From contig CBDUZW010000003.1 in the NCBI GenBank assembly GCA_965371805.1, forward strand, positions 1-64,000: a DNA stretch of 64,000 nt, written 5' to 3'. Made by a program: the position numbers and the translations under genes. Shown here piece by piece: positions 43,597-52,796 of the stretch (the stretch's first letter is position 1; each line of letters opens with the position of its first letter). The notes under the pieces are model-generated. The model saw only the letters and a program-made list of their open reading frames with translations. It ran no database searches and was not told the DNA's origin. The DNA comes from JAOZTV01 sp965371805 (GTDB lineage: Bacteria; Acidobacteriota; Aminicenantia; UBA2199).

Positions 43597-43680
43597 AATT
43601 GTGAGTAGTGAGTTGTGAATAGAAAGTATCTGAAGCAAATGATTCTTTCACTTCCCCTTCACATCTCACGACTCACGATT
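43597..43680. terminator. Large bidirectional hairpin between convergent genes
   Basis: Arms 43597-43617 and 43660-43680 are inverted copies with a few mismatches; each contains two tandem GTGAGT-like units (GTGAGTAGTGAGT against ACTCACG repeats). An inner stem pairs GAAAG with CTTTC. It may serve as terminator for both the propeller and peptidase genes. The tandem GTGAGT composition also resembles short repeats that spread in some genomes. Confidence 0.55.
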
Positions 43681-43689
43681 TGTTTTTAT

Positions 43690-45327
43690 TTAATGACTAC
43701 TTTTCTCTCCGGTAAGTTTTTTCATCTTAAAATGATCTCCCCTCTTTTCTACAATCTTTTTCTTCCAGTCATTTGAATATCCAGGATGTTTTACATTATT
43801 ATTTTCATCCTTCATATTTCCATCAAGATATTTAAATATTAAGAATTCTCCAAGCTTTTTCCATCTTTGTGTAAGATCATCACCCGTTTTAACTGAATAC
43901 TTTGTTAAATATTCTCTAGCAAGTTCCGGGGATTTTCTGTAAAGAGAAAGAGCGGCTTTATCAATCGAATCCGTCATTGAGATATATTTCCCTTCCAATT
44001 CTCCTTGAACTTTTTTAATATCCAGAATCATTTCACTGTATCTTGAGTATGCATAGTTTGAAACAAAATTAAATACCCAGAATGCTGATTTCCATGTAAA
44101 TTGATTAAAAGACCCATTCCCAACTTCAAAACTTTTAGGAACAGCTCTTATTCCACAATACATTGGAGTATAAACAGTACTATTGGTGTCATCCAGTCCA
44201 AACCACAGAATTCCACCGATTGGATCCGGTAAGTTTGATCTTGATTGTGCAACAAAGGAAAAACCTGTCTGTTGAGTTGAGGTTGCCCTTTCATTACAAT
44301 ATTTCACACCCTTTTGACCTTCAACTTCCCAGGTTAATGGTCTCCATCTATAAGGAAGATTATATGCCCCTGCACCTACGCTTGTTGTCATATCAAATTT
44401 TGTGCCTTCCAAATGATCTCTCATAAGTTCCATAACATCATGGACACTTAGTTTCTTATCCGGCTTTATCCATAAAGGCATTGGTTTTGCCCCGGCAATG
44501 CCATCAATATAATCAGCAGATATTCTATCTTTTTTTGGAAGAATTCTGTTAAACATTGCCCATACTCTGATTTCACAGAATCTTAATGCACTATAACTTA
44601 TTGGAGCATATGCATCAACAAAACTGAAATCTTTATCATGACCCTTAAAATAACCCTGCTTTTTTGCAAATGAAATCACATCTTTTGCATAAAGAGTATT
44701 TTTATCTTTTAATGGGAACTGTCTGATTCTTGCCTGATTTGCGTGACCGGAAACATAACCATCAGGAATTTTTCTTGCAACCCAGACAGCTCCTTTTTCT
44801 TTTGGTCCTTTTCCAATAAGGTCCATTATCCAAACCTCATTTTTATCAGAGATAGAAAAGGATTCTCCACTGCTGTAATATCCATATTCTTCAACAAGTT
44901 TGCCCATGGTAATTATGGCCTCTCTGGCTGTTTTGGCTCTCTGTAAAGTAACATACATTAAACTGCCATAATCCATAATAGCCTGTTTATTACCGCTTAA
45001 CTCTTTTCTTCCACCATAAGTAGTTTCACCTATCGCAACCTGAAACTCATTCATATTTCCAACAACAGAATGAGTTTGTCTTACCTGTTTGATTTTGCCG
45101 AGATATTTTCCTGTATCCCATTCATATATATCGAGCATTGCTCCCTTTGGATGAATGGCCGCAGGAGTATAGTATAATTCTCCATATAATACATGGGCAT
45201 CAGCTGCATAAGTAATCATCGTTGACCCATCAACTGAAGCTCCTTTTGTAATAAGGAAATTTGTACAACCTAAAACAATAATTTCTAATAGCAGAATTGC
45301 TATTATCACAATAAAAACCTTTTTCAT
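43690..45327 (-). CDS. Secreted C69-family peptidase (dipeptidase type)
   Basis: A 545-residue exported hydrolase with an N-terminal hydrophobic segment (VFIVIIAILLLEIIVLG) directly followed by Cys21 in CTNFLITKGASVDGSTMITY, the N-terminal nucleophile of peptidase family C69. The fold-specific GETTYGG and ESFSISDKNEVWIMDLIG are also present. The same cysteine lies in a lipobox-like context (VLGC), so signal cleavage would expose the catalytic residue. It would hydrolyse peptides outside the cytoplasm. GGAGG precedes the start. It follows actF on the same strand after 115 bases but is functionally unrelated, and I read it as a separate unit. Confidence 0.9.
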   Translation of the reverse strand: MKKVFIVIIAILLLEIIVLGCTNFLITKGASVDGSTMITYAADAHVLYGELYYTPAAIHPKGAMLDIYEWDTGKYLGKIKQVRQTHSVVGNMNEFQVAIGETTYGGRKELSGNKQAIMDYGSLMYVTLQRAKTAREAIITMGKLVEEYGYYSSGESFSISDKNEVWIMDLIGKGPKEKGAVWVARKIPDGYVSGHANQARIRQFPLKDKNTLYAKDVISFAKKQGYFKGHDKDFSFVDAYAPISYSALRFCEIRVWAMFNRILPKKDRISADYIDGIAGAKPMPLWIKPDKKLSVHDVMELMRDHLEGTKFDMTTSVGAGAYNLPYRWRPLTWEVEGQKGVKYCNERATSTQQTGFSFVAQSRSNLPDPIGGILWFGLDDTNSTVYTPMYCGIRAVPKSFEVGNGSFNQFTWKSAFWVFNFVSNYAYSRYSEMILDIKKVQGELEGKYISMTDSIDKAALSLYRKSPELAREYLTKYSVKTGDDLTQRWKKLGEFLIFKYLDGNMKDENNNVKHPGYSNDWKKKIVEKRGDHFKMKKLTGEKSSH

Positions 45328-45442
45328 ATTTTAATCCTCCAGATTTTATTTATTATTAATTCTATATAAAAACCTGAAAGATGTAAAGGACATTATTTTC
45401 ATACCTCTTCTGCAAAGAGAAAACCGAATAGGTCTATATTAG

Positions 45443-46615
45443 TTATGCATGAAAGGCTTTACTTTCTTCGAGATAGGGATCTTTCTCAGGTATTGGAGAA
45501 GATTTTTCAAATGCCTTAAAGAATATCCAGATAAATACAGAGATGGAGGCCAGAAACATTCCAATCTCAATGACACCAAATACTGGTGTCTTATATTGTG
45601 AAGGAAATATCATCAGGTAAAGATCTGTCCATCTTCCGGCAAGTACTAAAAGGGATGCAATTACAAGATATTTACCGTCTCTTTTTGTTTTTCTAAACAA
45701 CAGTATCACAAAGGGAAATAACCAGTTCAGGCATACATTTAAGACCATTAATGAGCCATATACACCCAAATTCCTTTTTATATAATAAACTGTCTCTTCA
45801 GGAATATTCGCATACCAAATAAGCATATGCTGGCAAAACCAGATATATCCCCAGAAAGTTGTAAACGCAAATAAATATCGGCCCAATTCAAAAAGGTGAT
45901 CATCTTTAAGAAGTTTTCCAAAGACTCCTCTTTTTCTAAGATAGACCAGTAATATGATCATTGCTGCAAGACCGGACGTGAACATTCCTGAAAAATTATA
46001 CATTCCAAAAATTGTGGAAAACCAATGGGGTTCAAGAGACATAATCCAGTCAAAGCTTGAGCCAACAAAAAATATTCCACCTATATAAAGAAAAAAAGCA
46101 GACCATCGCCGGTTAATATTGGAATGCCTTATATCACCGGTTTTGTCCTGTTTTTTTGAATGTTTTAATATTTTTTTCCCGACAAAATACCAGAAGAAAA
46201 AATAGACCACCATTCTTATTGTAAATCCTGTTGGATTTAACCATGCTACCTTTCCTTTTAAAAGAATATCATTCTGTACAATTTCAGGATTAGACCATAT
46301 GTATAGAGACCCCATTCCAAAAATAGTAGCGATCATAAAAACAAAGCCGACAGAGAGTATTGAAAACATACCCTCAGGTACTCTCCGGATAATAACATCC
46401 CAGCCGGCATTTGACACATAATGAATTGCTACAAACATAATTCCACAAAAGCCTAAGCAGGTAAGAAAGATCCCATTAAGCAATATATTCGACCATACTC
46501 TTTCCGGTACCAGAAACATACCGTATACAAGGACAATAATACCTAGAAAAACAAATCCTGCCAGCCATTTTGTTATGTTTTTTGAAATATTTAAATTCTT
46601 ATTTAATAAATCCAT
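45443..46615 (-). CDS. actF: Alternative complex III subunit ActF (integral membrane)
   Basis: A 390-residue, about ten-span inner-membrane protein. Segments such as ITKWLAGFVFLGIIVLVYGM, SFDWIMSLEPHWFSTIFGMY and FWGYIWFCQHMLIWYANIPE are characteristic of ActF, which is related to ActC but smaller. It is the last gene of the act operon and begins on the base after the actE stop. In the complex it forms part of the membrane domain; a quinone site is assigned mainly to ActC. Confidence 0.93.
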   Translation of the reverse strand: MDLLNKNLNISKNITKWLAGFVFLGIIVLVYGMFLVPERVWSNILLNGIFLTCLGFCGIMFVAIHYVSNAGWDVIIRRVPEGMFSILSVGFVFMIATIFGMGSLYIWSNPEIVQNDILLKGKVAWLNPTGFTIRMVVYFFFWYFVGKKILKHSKKQDKTGDIRHSNINRRWSAFFLYIGGIFFVGSSFDWIMSLEPHWFSTIFGMYNFSGMFTSGLAAMIILLVYLRKRGVFGKLLKDDHLFELGRYLFAFTTFWGYIWFCQHMLIWYANIPEETVYYIKRNLGVYGSLMVLNVCLNWLFPFVILLFRKTKRDGKYLVIASLLVLAGRWTDLYLMIFPSQYKTPVFGVIEIGMFLASISVFIWIFFKAFEKSSPIPEKDPYLEESKAFHA

Positions 46616-47266
46616 TTATTCTCCTGGTACCTTTGGGTATAACTCTGTATCTTTTTTTATCTCCGATGCCTCTCCTTTGGGAAGGTCTGGTGAGATCCTG
46701 TTTTTGTTAAGAGGTACTAAAGTCCTGATAAATAAAACAACCCTCCAGATATCATTTCTGGATATCTGTGATCTATAGGATGCCATATTGCCTTTTCCTT
46801 TTGTGATAATGTAGTATATCTGTCCATCCGGCATCTTTATAACTTTGTCTGTTTTCAGTGATGGTGGCGGTGGAACGCCTTTTTTCACAACGGGGCCGTC
46901 TCCCATCCCGGTATTTCCATGACAAACCTGACAAAAATTTCGAAATACAGTTTCCCCTCTGGAAATGATTGATTTTTCCGGTTTGAAAGGATTTAAGAGG
47001 ATCCTGCCTGCAATTTCCTCAGTCAGAGTACCCTCAGAATATTCAGGGAGAAATCCCCTTGAGATAGTCCCCTTAACTGGAGGCTGAAGGGTTTTTCCAT
47101 CTGGAAAATTCAGATTGGCTGAGAAAGCATCATATGCAATTGAATGTACCATCTCCGGTATAATCTCTACATTAGGTTTAGTTATATCCCTATCCAATAG
47201 CTTATATAAAAGGAAGAGAAAAACAAAAACAAATATGAGCAAAAGAAATGGTTTTAGTTTTTTCAT
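46616..47266 (-). CDS. actE: Alternative complex III subunit ActE, monohaem cytochrome c
   Basis: About 216 residues: a hydrophobic N-terminal anchor (PFLLLIFVFVFLFLLYKLLD) and one cytochrome c domain with CQVCHG, followed by the distal methionine region (GKGNMASYRSQISRNDIWRV). It accepts electrons from the complex and passes them to further acceptors. ATG 47266 overlaps the actD stop by 4 bases (ATGA) and has GGGAGAGG before it; the frame extends eight codons further into actD. The order and single haem are standard for ActE. Confidence 0.93.
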   Translation of the reverse strand: MKKLKPFLLLIFVFVFLFLLYKLLDRDITKPNVEIIPEMVHSIAYDAFSANLNFPDGKTLQPPVKGTISRGFLPEYSEGTLTEEIAGRILLNPFKPEKSIISRGETVFRNFCQVCHGNTGMGDGPVVKKGVPPPPSLKTDKVIKMPDGQIYYIITKGKGNMASYRSQISRNDIWRVVLFIRTLVPLNKNRISPDLPKGEASEIKKDTELYPKVPGE

Positions 47267-47784
47267 ACTGCCTCTCCCTCCAGTTTCCACTTGATCGCAT
47301 TATGCTTAATAGATATAGATTCGGCAAGTTTCTCATTTAAAACTCCTTTTTCTTCAGTAAGAACGAGCAGAAAATGATCATCTGATACTCGTGTCGAGAA
47401 TTGCTTCGGAACTTTACCCGGACGAAGTTTCGAGATAACAAGAAGGGTAAAGACTGTCCCCAATCCGGCAAAAAGGACTGTAACTTCAAAAGCAACAGGT
47501 AAAAATGCCGGGAGTGAATTCCAGGGTTGTCCACCTATATTAATCGGCCAGCTTACCGCAGATATCCAGTACTGTCCTATAAGTGCAAGCAATAAGCCCG
47601 TTATTCCAAAAAGAAAACATACTTTTGTCAGCCTGGAAGGTTTAAGTCCCATAGATTTATCCAGACCATGAACTGCATATGGAGTAAAAGCATCAAGTAT
47701 TTTCAGCTTATTTTCTCTATAATCGCTGGCAGCATCTTTTATGTCAAACTCATTGTCAAAGGTGGCAATAAAATATCTTTTCAT
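47263..47784 (-). CDS. actD: Alternative complex III subunit ActD (DUF3341)
   Basis: A 173-residue protein with two spans (VCFLFGITGLLLALIGQYWI and AFLPVAFEVTVLFAGLGTVF) and the conserved N-terminal opening FDNEFDIKDAASDYRE with DAFTPYAVHGLD, all typical of DUF3341/ActD. It carries no cofactor and helps to hold the membrane arm together. It overlaps actC and actE by 4 bases each, so the operon is translationally coupled. Confidence 0.93.
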   Translation of the reverse strand: MKRYFIATFDNEFDIKDAASDYRENKLKILDAFTPYAVHGLDKSMGLKPSRLTKVCFLFGITGLLLALIGQYWISAVSWPINIGGQPWNSLPAFLPVAFEVTVLFAGLGTVFTLLVISKLRPGKVPKQFSTRVSDDHFLLVLTEEKGVLNEKLAESISIKHNAIKWKLEGEAV

Positions 47785-49151
47785 TTTTTCTCTCCATGTG
47801 AACCTTTATACTTGAGTACAGCTTTTACTTCCCCTATGGATATTATAGGTAAAAACCTGATAAAAAGCATATACAGGGTAAAGAATAATCCAAAGCTGCC
47901 AATAAGTGTGCCTATCTCTATCAGAGAAGGTTTATACATTGCCCATGATGAAGGCAGATAATCACGATGCAGAGAAGTTACAATTATCACGAACCGTTCA
48001 AACCACATCCCGACATTTATAATAAGCGAAAGAATGAAAACCACTACCAGATTTCTTCTCAATTTTTTAAACCAGAAAAACTGGGGGACAAGCAAATTGA
48101 TCGAGAGCATGATCCAGTAAGCCCAGGCAAAAGGGCCAAAAGCTCTATTAAGAAACACAAACTGTTCAAATCCATTACCTGAATACCATGCCATAAAAAA
48201 TTCAGTCGCATAGGATAGAGTTACAATCCCTCCGGTAAGGATTATCACCTTTGTCATATTATCTATATGTTTTCTTGTTATAAACGCTTCAAGGTTCAGT
48301 GTTTTTCTAGCGATCAGCATTAAAGTAAGCACCATTGCAAAGCCTGAAAATACTGCTCCCGAGACAAAATATGGGGGAAATGTAGTTGTATGCCATCCCG
48401 GAATAGAGGAAGTAGCAAAATCAAAACTGACGATCGTATGCACAGATATTACAAGTGGAGTAGCTAAACCGGCAAGAAGACCATAAGCGGTTTCATAACG
48501 GTGCCAGGTTTTAAATGACCCGTTCCATCCAAAACTAAGGACTGTAAATATCCACTTTTTAAATTTATTTGTCACCCGGTCCCTGACTGTTGCCAGATCA
48601 GGCATCATACCAATATACCAGAAAACAGCAGAGATGATGAAATATGTACTTATTGCAAACACATCCCAGGCGAGAGGAGATCTGAAATTTATCCAGAGTG
48701 GACCTCTGAAGTTGGGATATGGAAAAACCCAGTGAGCAAGCCATGGCCGTCCCATATGTATAAGCGGGAATATTCCGGCACACATAACAGCAAAGATAGT
48801 CATTGCCTCAGCCGATCTATTAATAGATGTTCTCCATTTTTGTCTGAATAGGAACAGTATTGCAGAAATAAGAGTACCGGCATGTCCGATACCAACCCAG
48901 AAAACAAAATTTGTTATATCAAAGGCCCAGCCGACTGTTTTATTCAATCCCCAGGTTCCAATACCTGTTCTTATCTGATATATAACCGAAACTAAGCCTA
49001 TTATCAATGCACTGAACGCAAGCAGAAAACCGAACCACCATAAACTTGTCGGTTTTCTCTCCATAACGCCTAATACATCATCCGTTACAGTTGAAAGGGT
49101 CTTTTGTCCCCCAACAAGATTCTCTCTAATTGTGATTATATTTTCAGCCAT
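47781..49151 (-). CDS. actC: Alternative complex III subunit ActC (NrfD-like)
   Basis: A 456-residue NrfD-type membrane protein with about ten spans. Motifs seen: FVFWVGIGHAGTLISAILFL, PLIHMGRPWLAHWVFPYPN, RGPLWINFRSPLAWDVFAIS, and VISVHTIVSFDFATSSIPGW, all conserved in ActC. It is the likely quinol-binding subunit. ATG 49151 lies just after the overlap with the actB end; the frame runs back a further 16 codons. It is coupled with actB upstream and actD downstream. Confidence 0.95.
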   Translation of the reverse strand: MAENIITIRENLVGGQKTLSTVTDDVLGVMERKPTSLWWFGFLLAFSALIIGLVSVIYQIRTGIGTWGLNKTVGWAFDITNFVFWVGIGHAGTLISAILFLFRQKWRTSINRSAEAMTIFAVMCAGIFPLIHMGRPWLAHWVFPYPNFRGPLWINFRSPLAWDVFAISTYFIISAVFWYIGMMPDLATVRDRVTNKFKKWIFTVLSFGWNGSFKTWHRYETAYGLLAGLATPLVISVHTIVSFDFATSSIPGWHTTTFPPYFVSGAVFSGFAMVLTLMLIARKTLNLEAFITRKHIDNMTKVIILTGGIVTLSYATEFFMAWYSGNGFEQFVFLNRAFGPFAWAYWIMLSINLLVPQFFWFKKLRRNLVVVFILSLIINVGMWFERFVIIVTSLHRDYLPSSWAMYKPSLIEIGTLIGSFGLFFTLYMLFIRFLPIISIGEVKAVLKYKGSHGEKK

Positions 49152-52104
49152 GTTTTCTTTCCCCTTTTTTCCCCTCTGTTTTTTTCCTGTTCCGGACATT
49201 TGTCATATATCCAACTGTAGGGCGAACATTTAACTCTTCAAGAACATGATAATGCCTTGGATCCTTTGCCAAACGGGCTATTCTGCTGTCAGAATCATTC
49301 AGATCGCCAAATACAATGGCATTTGCAGGGCAGGACTGTTCACATGCAAGTTTAATATCACCATCTTTAAGTTTAACTCCCTTAGCCTTTGACTCAAGTT
49401 TAACTTCCTGTATCCTCTGAATACACATTGAACATTTCTCCATTACTCCTCTGGATCTGACAGTTACATCCGGATTTAAGATCATATTTTCCAGGTTATT
49501 CTCTTTTGCATAATCAAACCAGTTAAAACGTCTTACCTTATATGGACAATTATTGGCACAGAACCGTGTCCCGATACAGCGGTTATATACCTGCTGACTC
49601 AAGCCTTCCGAGCTGTGTACCGTTGCAAGAACAGGACAGACAGGTTCACAAGGTGCATTATCACAATGCTGACAGAACATTGGCTGAAAGTTTACATCAA
49701 CATCCTTACCATCACCGGAATAGTATCTATCAATTCTCAACCAGTGCATTTCCCTTCTTCTTAATACCTCATCTTTTCCAACCACAGGAATATTATTTTC
49801 CACCTGGCAGCTCACAACACATGCTGAGCATCCTGTACAGGCAGAAAGGTCTATGGCCATTCCCCAGTGATGATCCTTATAGGGATGATTCTCTTTCCAC
49901 AGACTCATTAAATGATGTTGAGGATGGCTTCCTGAAGAGGGATCTTTCTTATACTCTGAAAATACTGTTTCCTGAACAAAGGGCCTAACCTCCATAGCTG
50001 GAGGCATAGTATTTTCCGGGTTTTTCAGCGTATCATAGGTCTGAGTATATGCAAGCTGTTCAGTTTTTCCTGTTTTCTCTATCTTTACAATTATTCCTGA
50101 ATAGGTTGTAGTTCCCCTCTCACGTTTTAATAATGGAGAAACATTTTTTCCAACAGAGGACCCTTTTGCAAAAGGTTTTCGACGTTCTATCCATTTTGGT
50201 CCGATATCAAAAAACCGTTCCGTTGTTCTACGTCCATATCCCAGAGGAATAGCAATAACATTTTCATGTTGACCCTGTTGAATATGTACAGGAAGTTCAA
50301 TAAATATATCCTTTGAAGATATTTTTATAACATCACCATTTCTCAGTCCAAGTTCCTCAGCTTTTTCTGAAGAGATCGAAGCAAAATTATCCCATGTTAT
50401 TTTTGTAATTGGATCTGCAAGCTCCTGGAGCCATGGATTATCACTATTACGGCCGTCAAGTAATTGAACTGAAGGATATGCAATAAGAGAAAGTCCTTTT
50501 TTTATTTTAAAATCATTCTTACGCTCACCCTCATTGAAAGGTTCTAGTTTTATTTCAACAGGTTTTAAAACTGAAAAACCATCATGGACCATTACATCCC
50601 ACCAGCGGTTAAAAGTTTTACTAGCTGTTTTTCTAGTCTCATAAACGGTTTTCCAATAATCCCGGATCATCTCAAGATCATCTTTTTTTGATCCGGACCA
50701 TGCAGCAAGTGAACAACGGAAAGACCGATTATTTTTTAACATTTTTATTGCAGGCTGGGTCATGGAAAGAATACCTGAAGTAAATTCATTATCAGACCAG
50801 GATTCAAGATAATGAGGTACGGGGCATACATATAAACATTTTTCTGTAGATTCGTCCATCTTTGAGGAGAAACTGACTGTTGAGTCCACCTTTTCCATTA
50901 ATTCAGCAAATATATCGCCATCCGGAAGCTCATAAACAGGGTTTACATTGTGAATCATCAGAACCCCAACTCTTCCACCTTTTAATTTAGAAAAAAGATG
51001 ATCAATATTCCTGTCATCTCCTTTAAACTGAAAGCTTGGATTGATAAGGTCAATGGTTTCTCCAACATTATTCAAATGATTATTTATCCTGTTAATAATC
51101 AGTTGAGTCTCAACATCATTTGTACCTGAGATGATAAGACTTCTTCCAGCCATATGCCGAAGTTCCCCTGCGAGTTCATTTGCCAGTTTATCTTTTGAAC
51201 TTCCTTTCAGCGCTGAATAAATATCATTAATAAGCACCCTTATCTCTTCCTGATCCAGGACTATCCTCTTATCCGCCTTTGCTCCTGTAATGGTCATTCT
51301 TGATTCTATTTGAATATGCTTTGAAATATTGTCAGCCGAGAGACTTCTTTTTTTTCTATAATCCTTTGTAAATTGTACAGGAGATATCCATGTGCCTAAA
51401 AAATCTGCTTCAAAACTAAGTATCATGTCAGCCTTATCAAACCTGTAATTTGGAAGTATTCTTTCCCCGTAGTTGATCTTATGGGCATCAAGAATTGCAG
51501 AATATGAGACCGGATCATATTCATAATGAAATGAGTTTTTATTCTTCTCAAGGAATTTTTGAATATAATACCTGGTTGATGGACTATTCACCGTCTCAGT
51601 CAGTAGTATAATATCCTTTTCATTTTCAACTGCCTTATTAATCTCTTCAATAATATTCTGATCAATATCCTGCCATGTCTTTTTTTCACCTTTTTTCTGA
51701 GGAAAAGAAAGACGTTTGGAATCATATAAACCGAGTATTCCGGACTGACAAACCGGACATACGCCTCCCTGACTTACAGGATGTTCAACGTTCCCTTCGA
51801 TCTTTATTGGTCTTCCATCTCTGTTTTTTACCAGAATACTGCAACCGGAAGCACAGGAATGACTGGTTGACGCATACCAGTAAGCCTTTCCCGGAATTAC
51901 CTCTTCAGGCTGAATAAGGAAAGGTATTGCCTTTTCAACCGGAGCCTGGGTACATGATGTAAGAAGTGCAGCCATAGAGAAGCCTGTTGCTTTTAAAAAA
52001 TTTCTCCTGGTAACCTCTTTACCTTTCAATTCAAGATCAGGAGGCCCTGAAAACTCTTTTCCTTCCACCAAATTATATTCCATTTTCATATTTTTATTTT
52101 TCAT
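49144..52104 (-). CDS. actB: Alternative complex III subunit ActB (Fe-S / molybdopterin-like)
   Basis: A 986-residue fusion of a molybdopterin-oxidoreductase-like half and a ferredoxin-like half. The N-terminus holds a Tat motif (TRRNFLKATGF, Arg33-Arg34) with Cys51 after the hydrophobic part, so export across the membrane is expected. The B1 half keeps CASGCS and CPVCQSG. The B2 half has four cluster motifs: CTGCSACVVSCQ, CQHCDNAPCEPVC, CIGTRFCANNCP and CSMC ... CEQSCP. The cofactor wiring moves electrons from ActC to the cytochromes. ATG 52104 has AAGG upstream and follows the actA stop by 14 bases; the frame opens 12 codons earlier. Confidence 0.95.
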   Translation of the reverse strand: MKNKNMKMEYNLVEGKEFSGPPDLELKGKEVTRRNFLKATGFSMAALLTSCTQAPVEKAIPFLIQPEEVIPGKAYWYASTSHSCASGCSILVKNRDGRPIKIEGNVEHPVSQGGVCPVCQSGILGLYDSKRLSFPQKKGEKKTWQDIDQNIIEEINKAVENEKDIILLTETVNSPSTRYYIQKFLEKNKNSFHYEYDPVSYSAILDAHKINYGERILPNYRFDKADMILSFEADFLGTWISPVQFTKDYRKKRSLSADNISKHIQIESRMTITGAKADKRIVLDQEEIRVLINDIYSALKGSSKDKLANELAGELRHMAGRSLIISGTNDVETQLIINRINNHLNNVGETIDLINPSFQFKGDDRNIDHLFSKLKGGRVGVLMIHNVNPVYELPDGDIFAELMEKVDSTVSFSSKMDESTEKCLYVCPVPHYLESWSDNEFTSGILSMTQPAIKMLKNNRSFRCSLAAWSGSKKDDLEMIRDYWKTVYETRKTASKTFNRWWDVMVHDGFSVLKPVEIKLEPFNEGERKNDFKIKKGLSLIAYPSVQLLDGRNSDNPWLQELADPITKITWDNFASISSEKAEELGLRNGDVIKISSKDIFIELPVHIQQGQHENVIAIPLGYGRRTTERFFDIGPKWIERRKPFAKGSSVGKNVSPLLKRERGTTTYSGIIVKIEKTGKTEQLAYTQTYDTLKNPENTMPPAMEVRPFVQETVFSEYKKDPSSGSHPQHHLMSLWKENHPYKDHHWGMAIDLSACTGCSACVVSCQVENNIPVVGKDEVLRRREMHWLRIDRYYSGDGKDVDVNFQPMFCQHCDNAPCEPVCPVLATVHSSEGLSQQVYNRCIGTRFCANNCPYKVRRFNWFDYAKENNLENMILNPDVTVRSRGVMEKCSMCIQRIQEVKLESKAKGVKLKDGDIKLACEQSCPANAIVFGDLNDSDSRIARLAKDPRHYHVLEELNVRPTVGYMTNVRNRKKTEGKKGERKHG

Positions 52105-52118
52105 ATTAAACCTTTTTA

Positions 52119-52778
52119 TCAATAATGACATGTTGAACAATTGGACAAAAGTTTAGTCCTTCCGGGAACAGTTTTATATGTTTTTCCTGTTTCCCTGTGA
52201 CATTTAAGGCACCAGCCCATCGACAGGTCGGAAACCTGTCTTACTTTTTCCATTGTTTCAATTTCGCCATGACAGCTATTACATTCGACTCCAGCAATAT
52301 TATGTGCCTTATGACTGAAAAACACATGATCAGGCAAATTATGGATCTTAGTCCATATTACAGGTTCAGGCACTATATCCATTGGTTTCATATTCTTATC
52401 ATACCCCAGAGCAGAATAAATTTTTAAAATTTCCGAGGAATACACTGCCTTTATATCTCTTCCCTCTTTTTTTGCCGCTATCTCCTCTATATTTATAGCG
52501 TCACTTGTAGCTCTTACAAATTTATGACAATTCATACAAATACTCATTGCAGGTATTCCTGCATGTCTGCTTTTTTCAGCTCCGAAGTGGCAGTAGAGAC
52601 AAGAAATTTTAAGTTCTCCTGCATGAGCCTGATGAGAAAACTTTATCGGCTGATCAGGCTGATACCCTTCATGATTGCCGGGGATATGATAATTGGAATT
52701 AGATATTATTATAAACATTCCCAAGACCAGTATCATTATTGAAAGATATTTGATTTGTTTGTTAAATAATTTATCCAT
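52119..52778 (-). CDS. actA: Alternative complex III subunit ActA, pentahaem cytochrome c
   Basis: A 219-residue cytochrome with one N-terminal anchor (YLSIMILVLGMFIIIS) and five CxxCH haem sites: CLYCH (60), CMNCH (81), CNSCH, CLKCH and the terminal CSTCH. KFSHQAHAG and FFSHKAHN provide axial histidines. This is the usual first gene of act operons and shows why the cluster is called alternative complex III. It starts 18 bases after the second NarK gene, hence is probably on the same transcript as nar. Confidence 0.94.
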   Translation of the reverse strand: MDKLFNKQIKYLSIMILVLGMFIIISNSNYHIPGNHEGYQPDQPIKFSHQAHAGELKISCLYCHFGAEKSRHAGIPAMSICMNCHKFVRATSDAINIEEIAAKKEGRDIKAVYSSEILKIYSALGYDKNMKPMDIVPEPVIWTKIHNLPDHVFFSHKAHNIAGVECNSCHGEIETMEKVRQVSDLSMGWCLKCHRETGKTYKTVPGRTKLLSNCSTCHY

Positions 52779-52796
52779 CTCTTCTCTCTTTTGTTC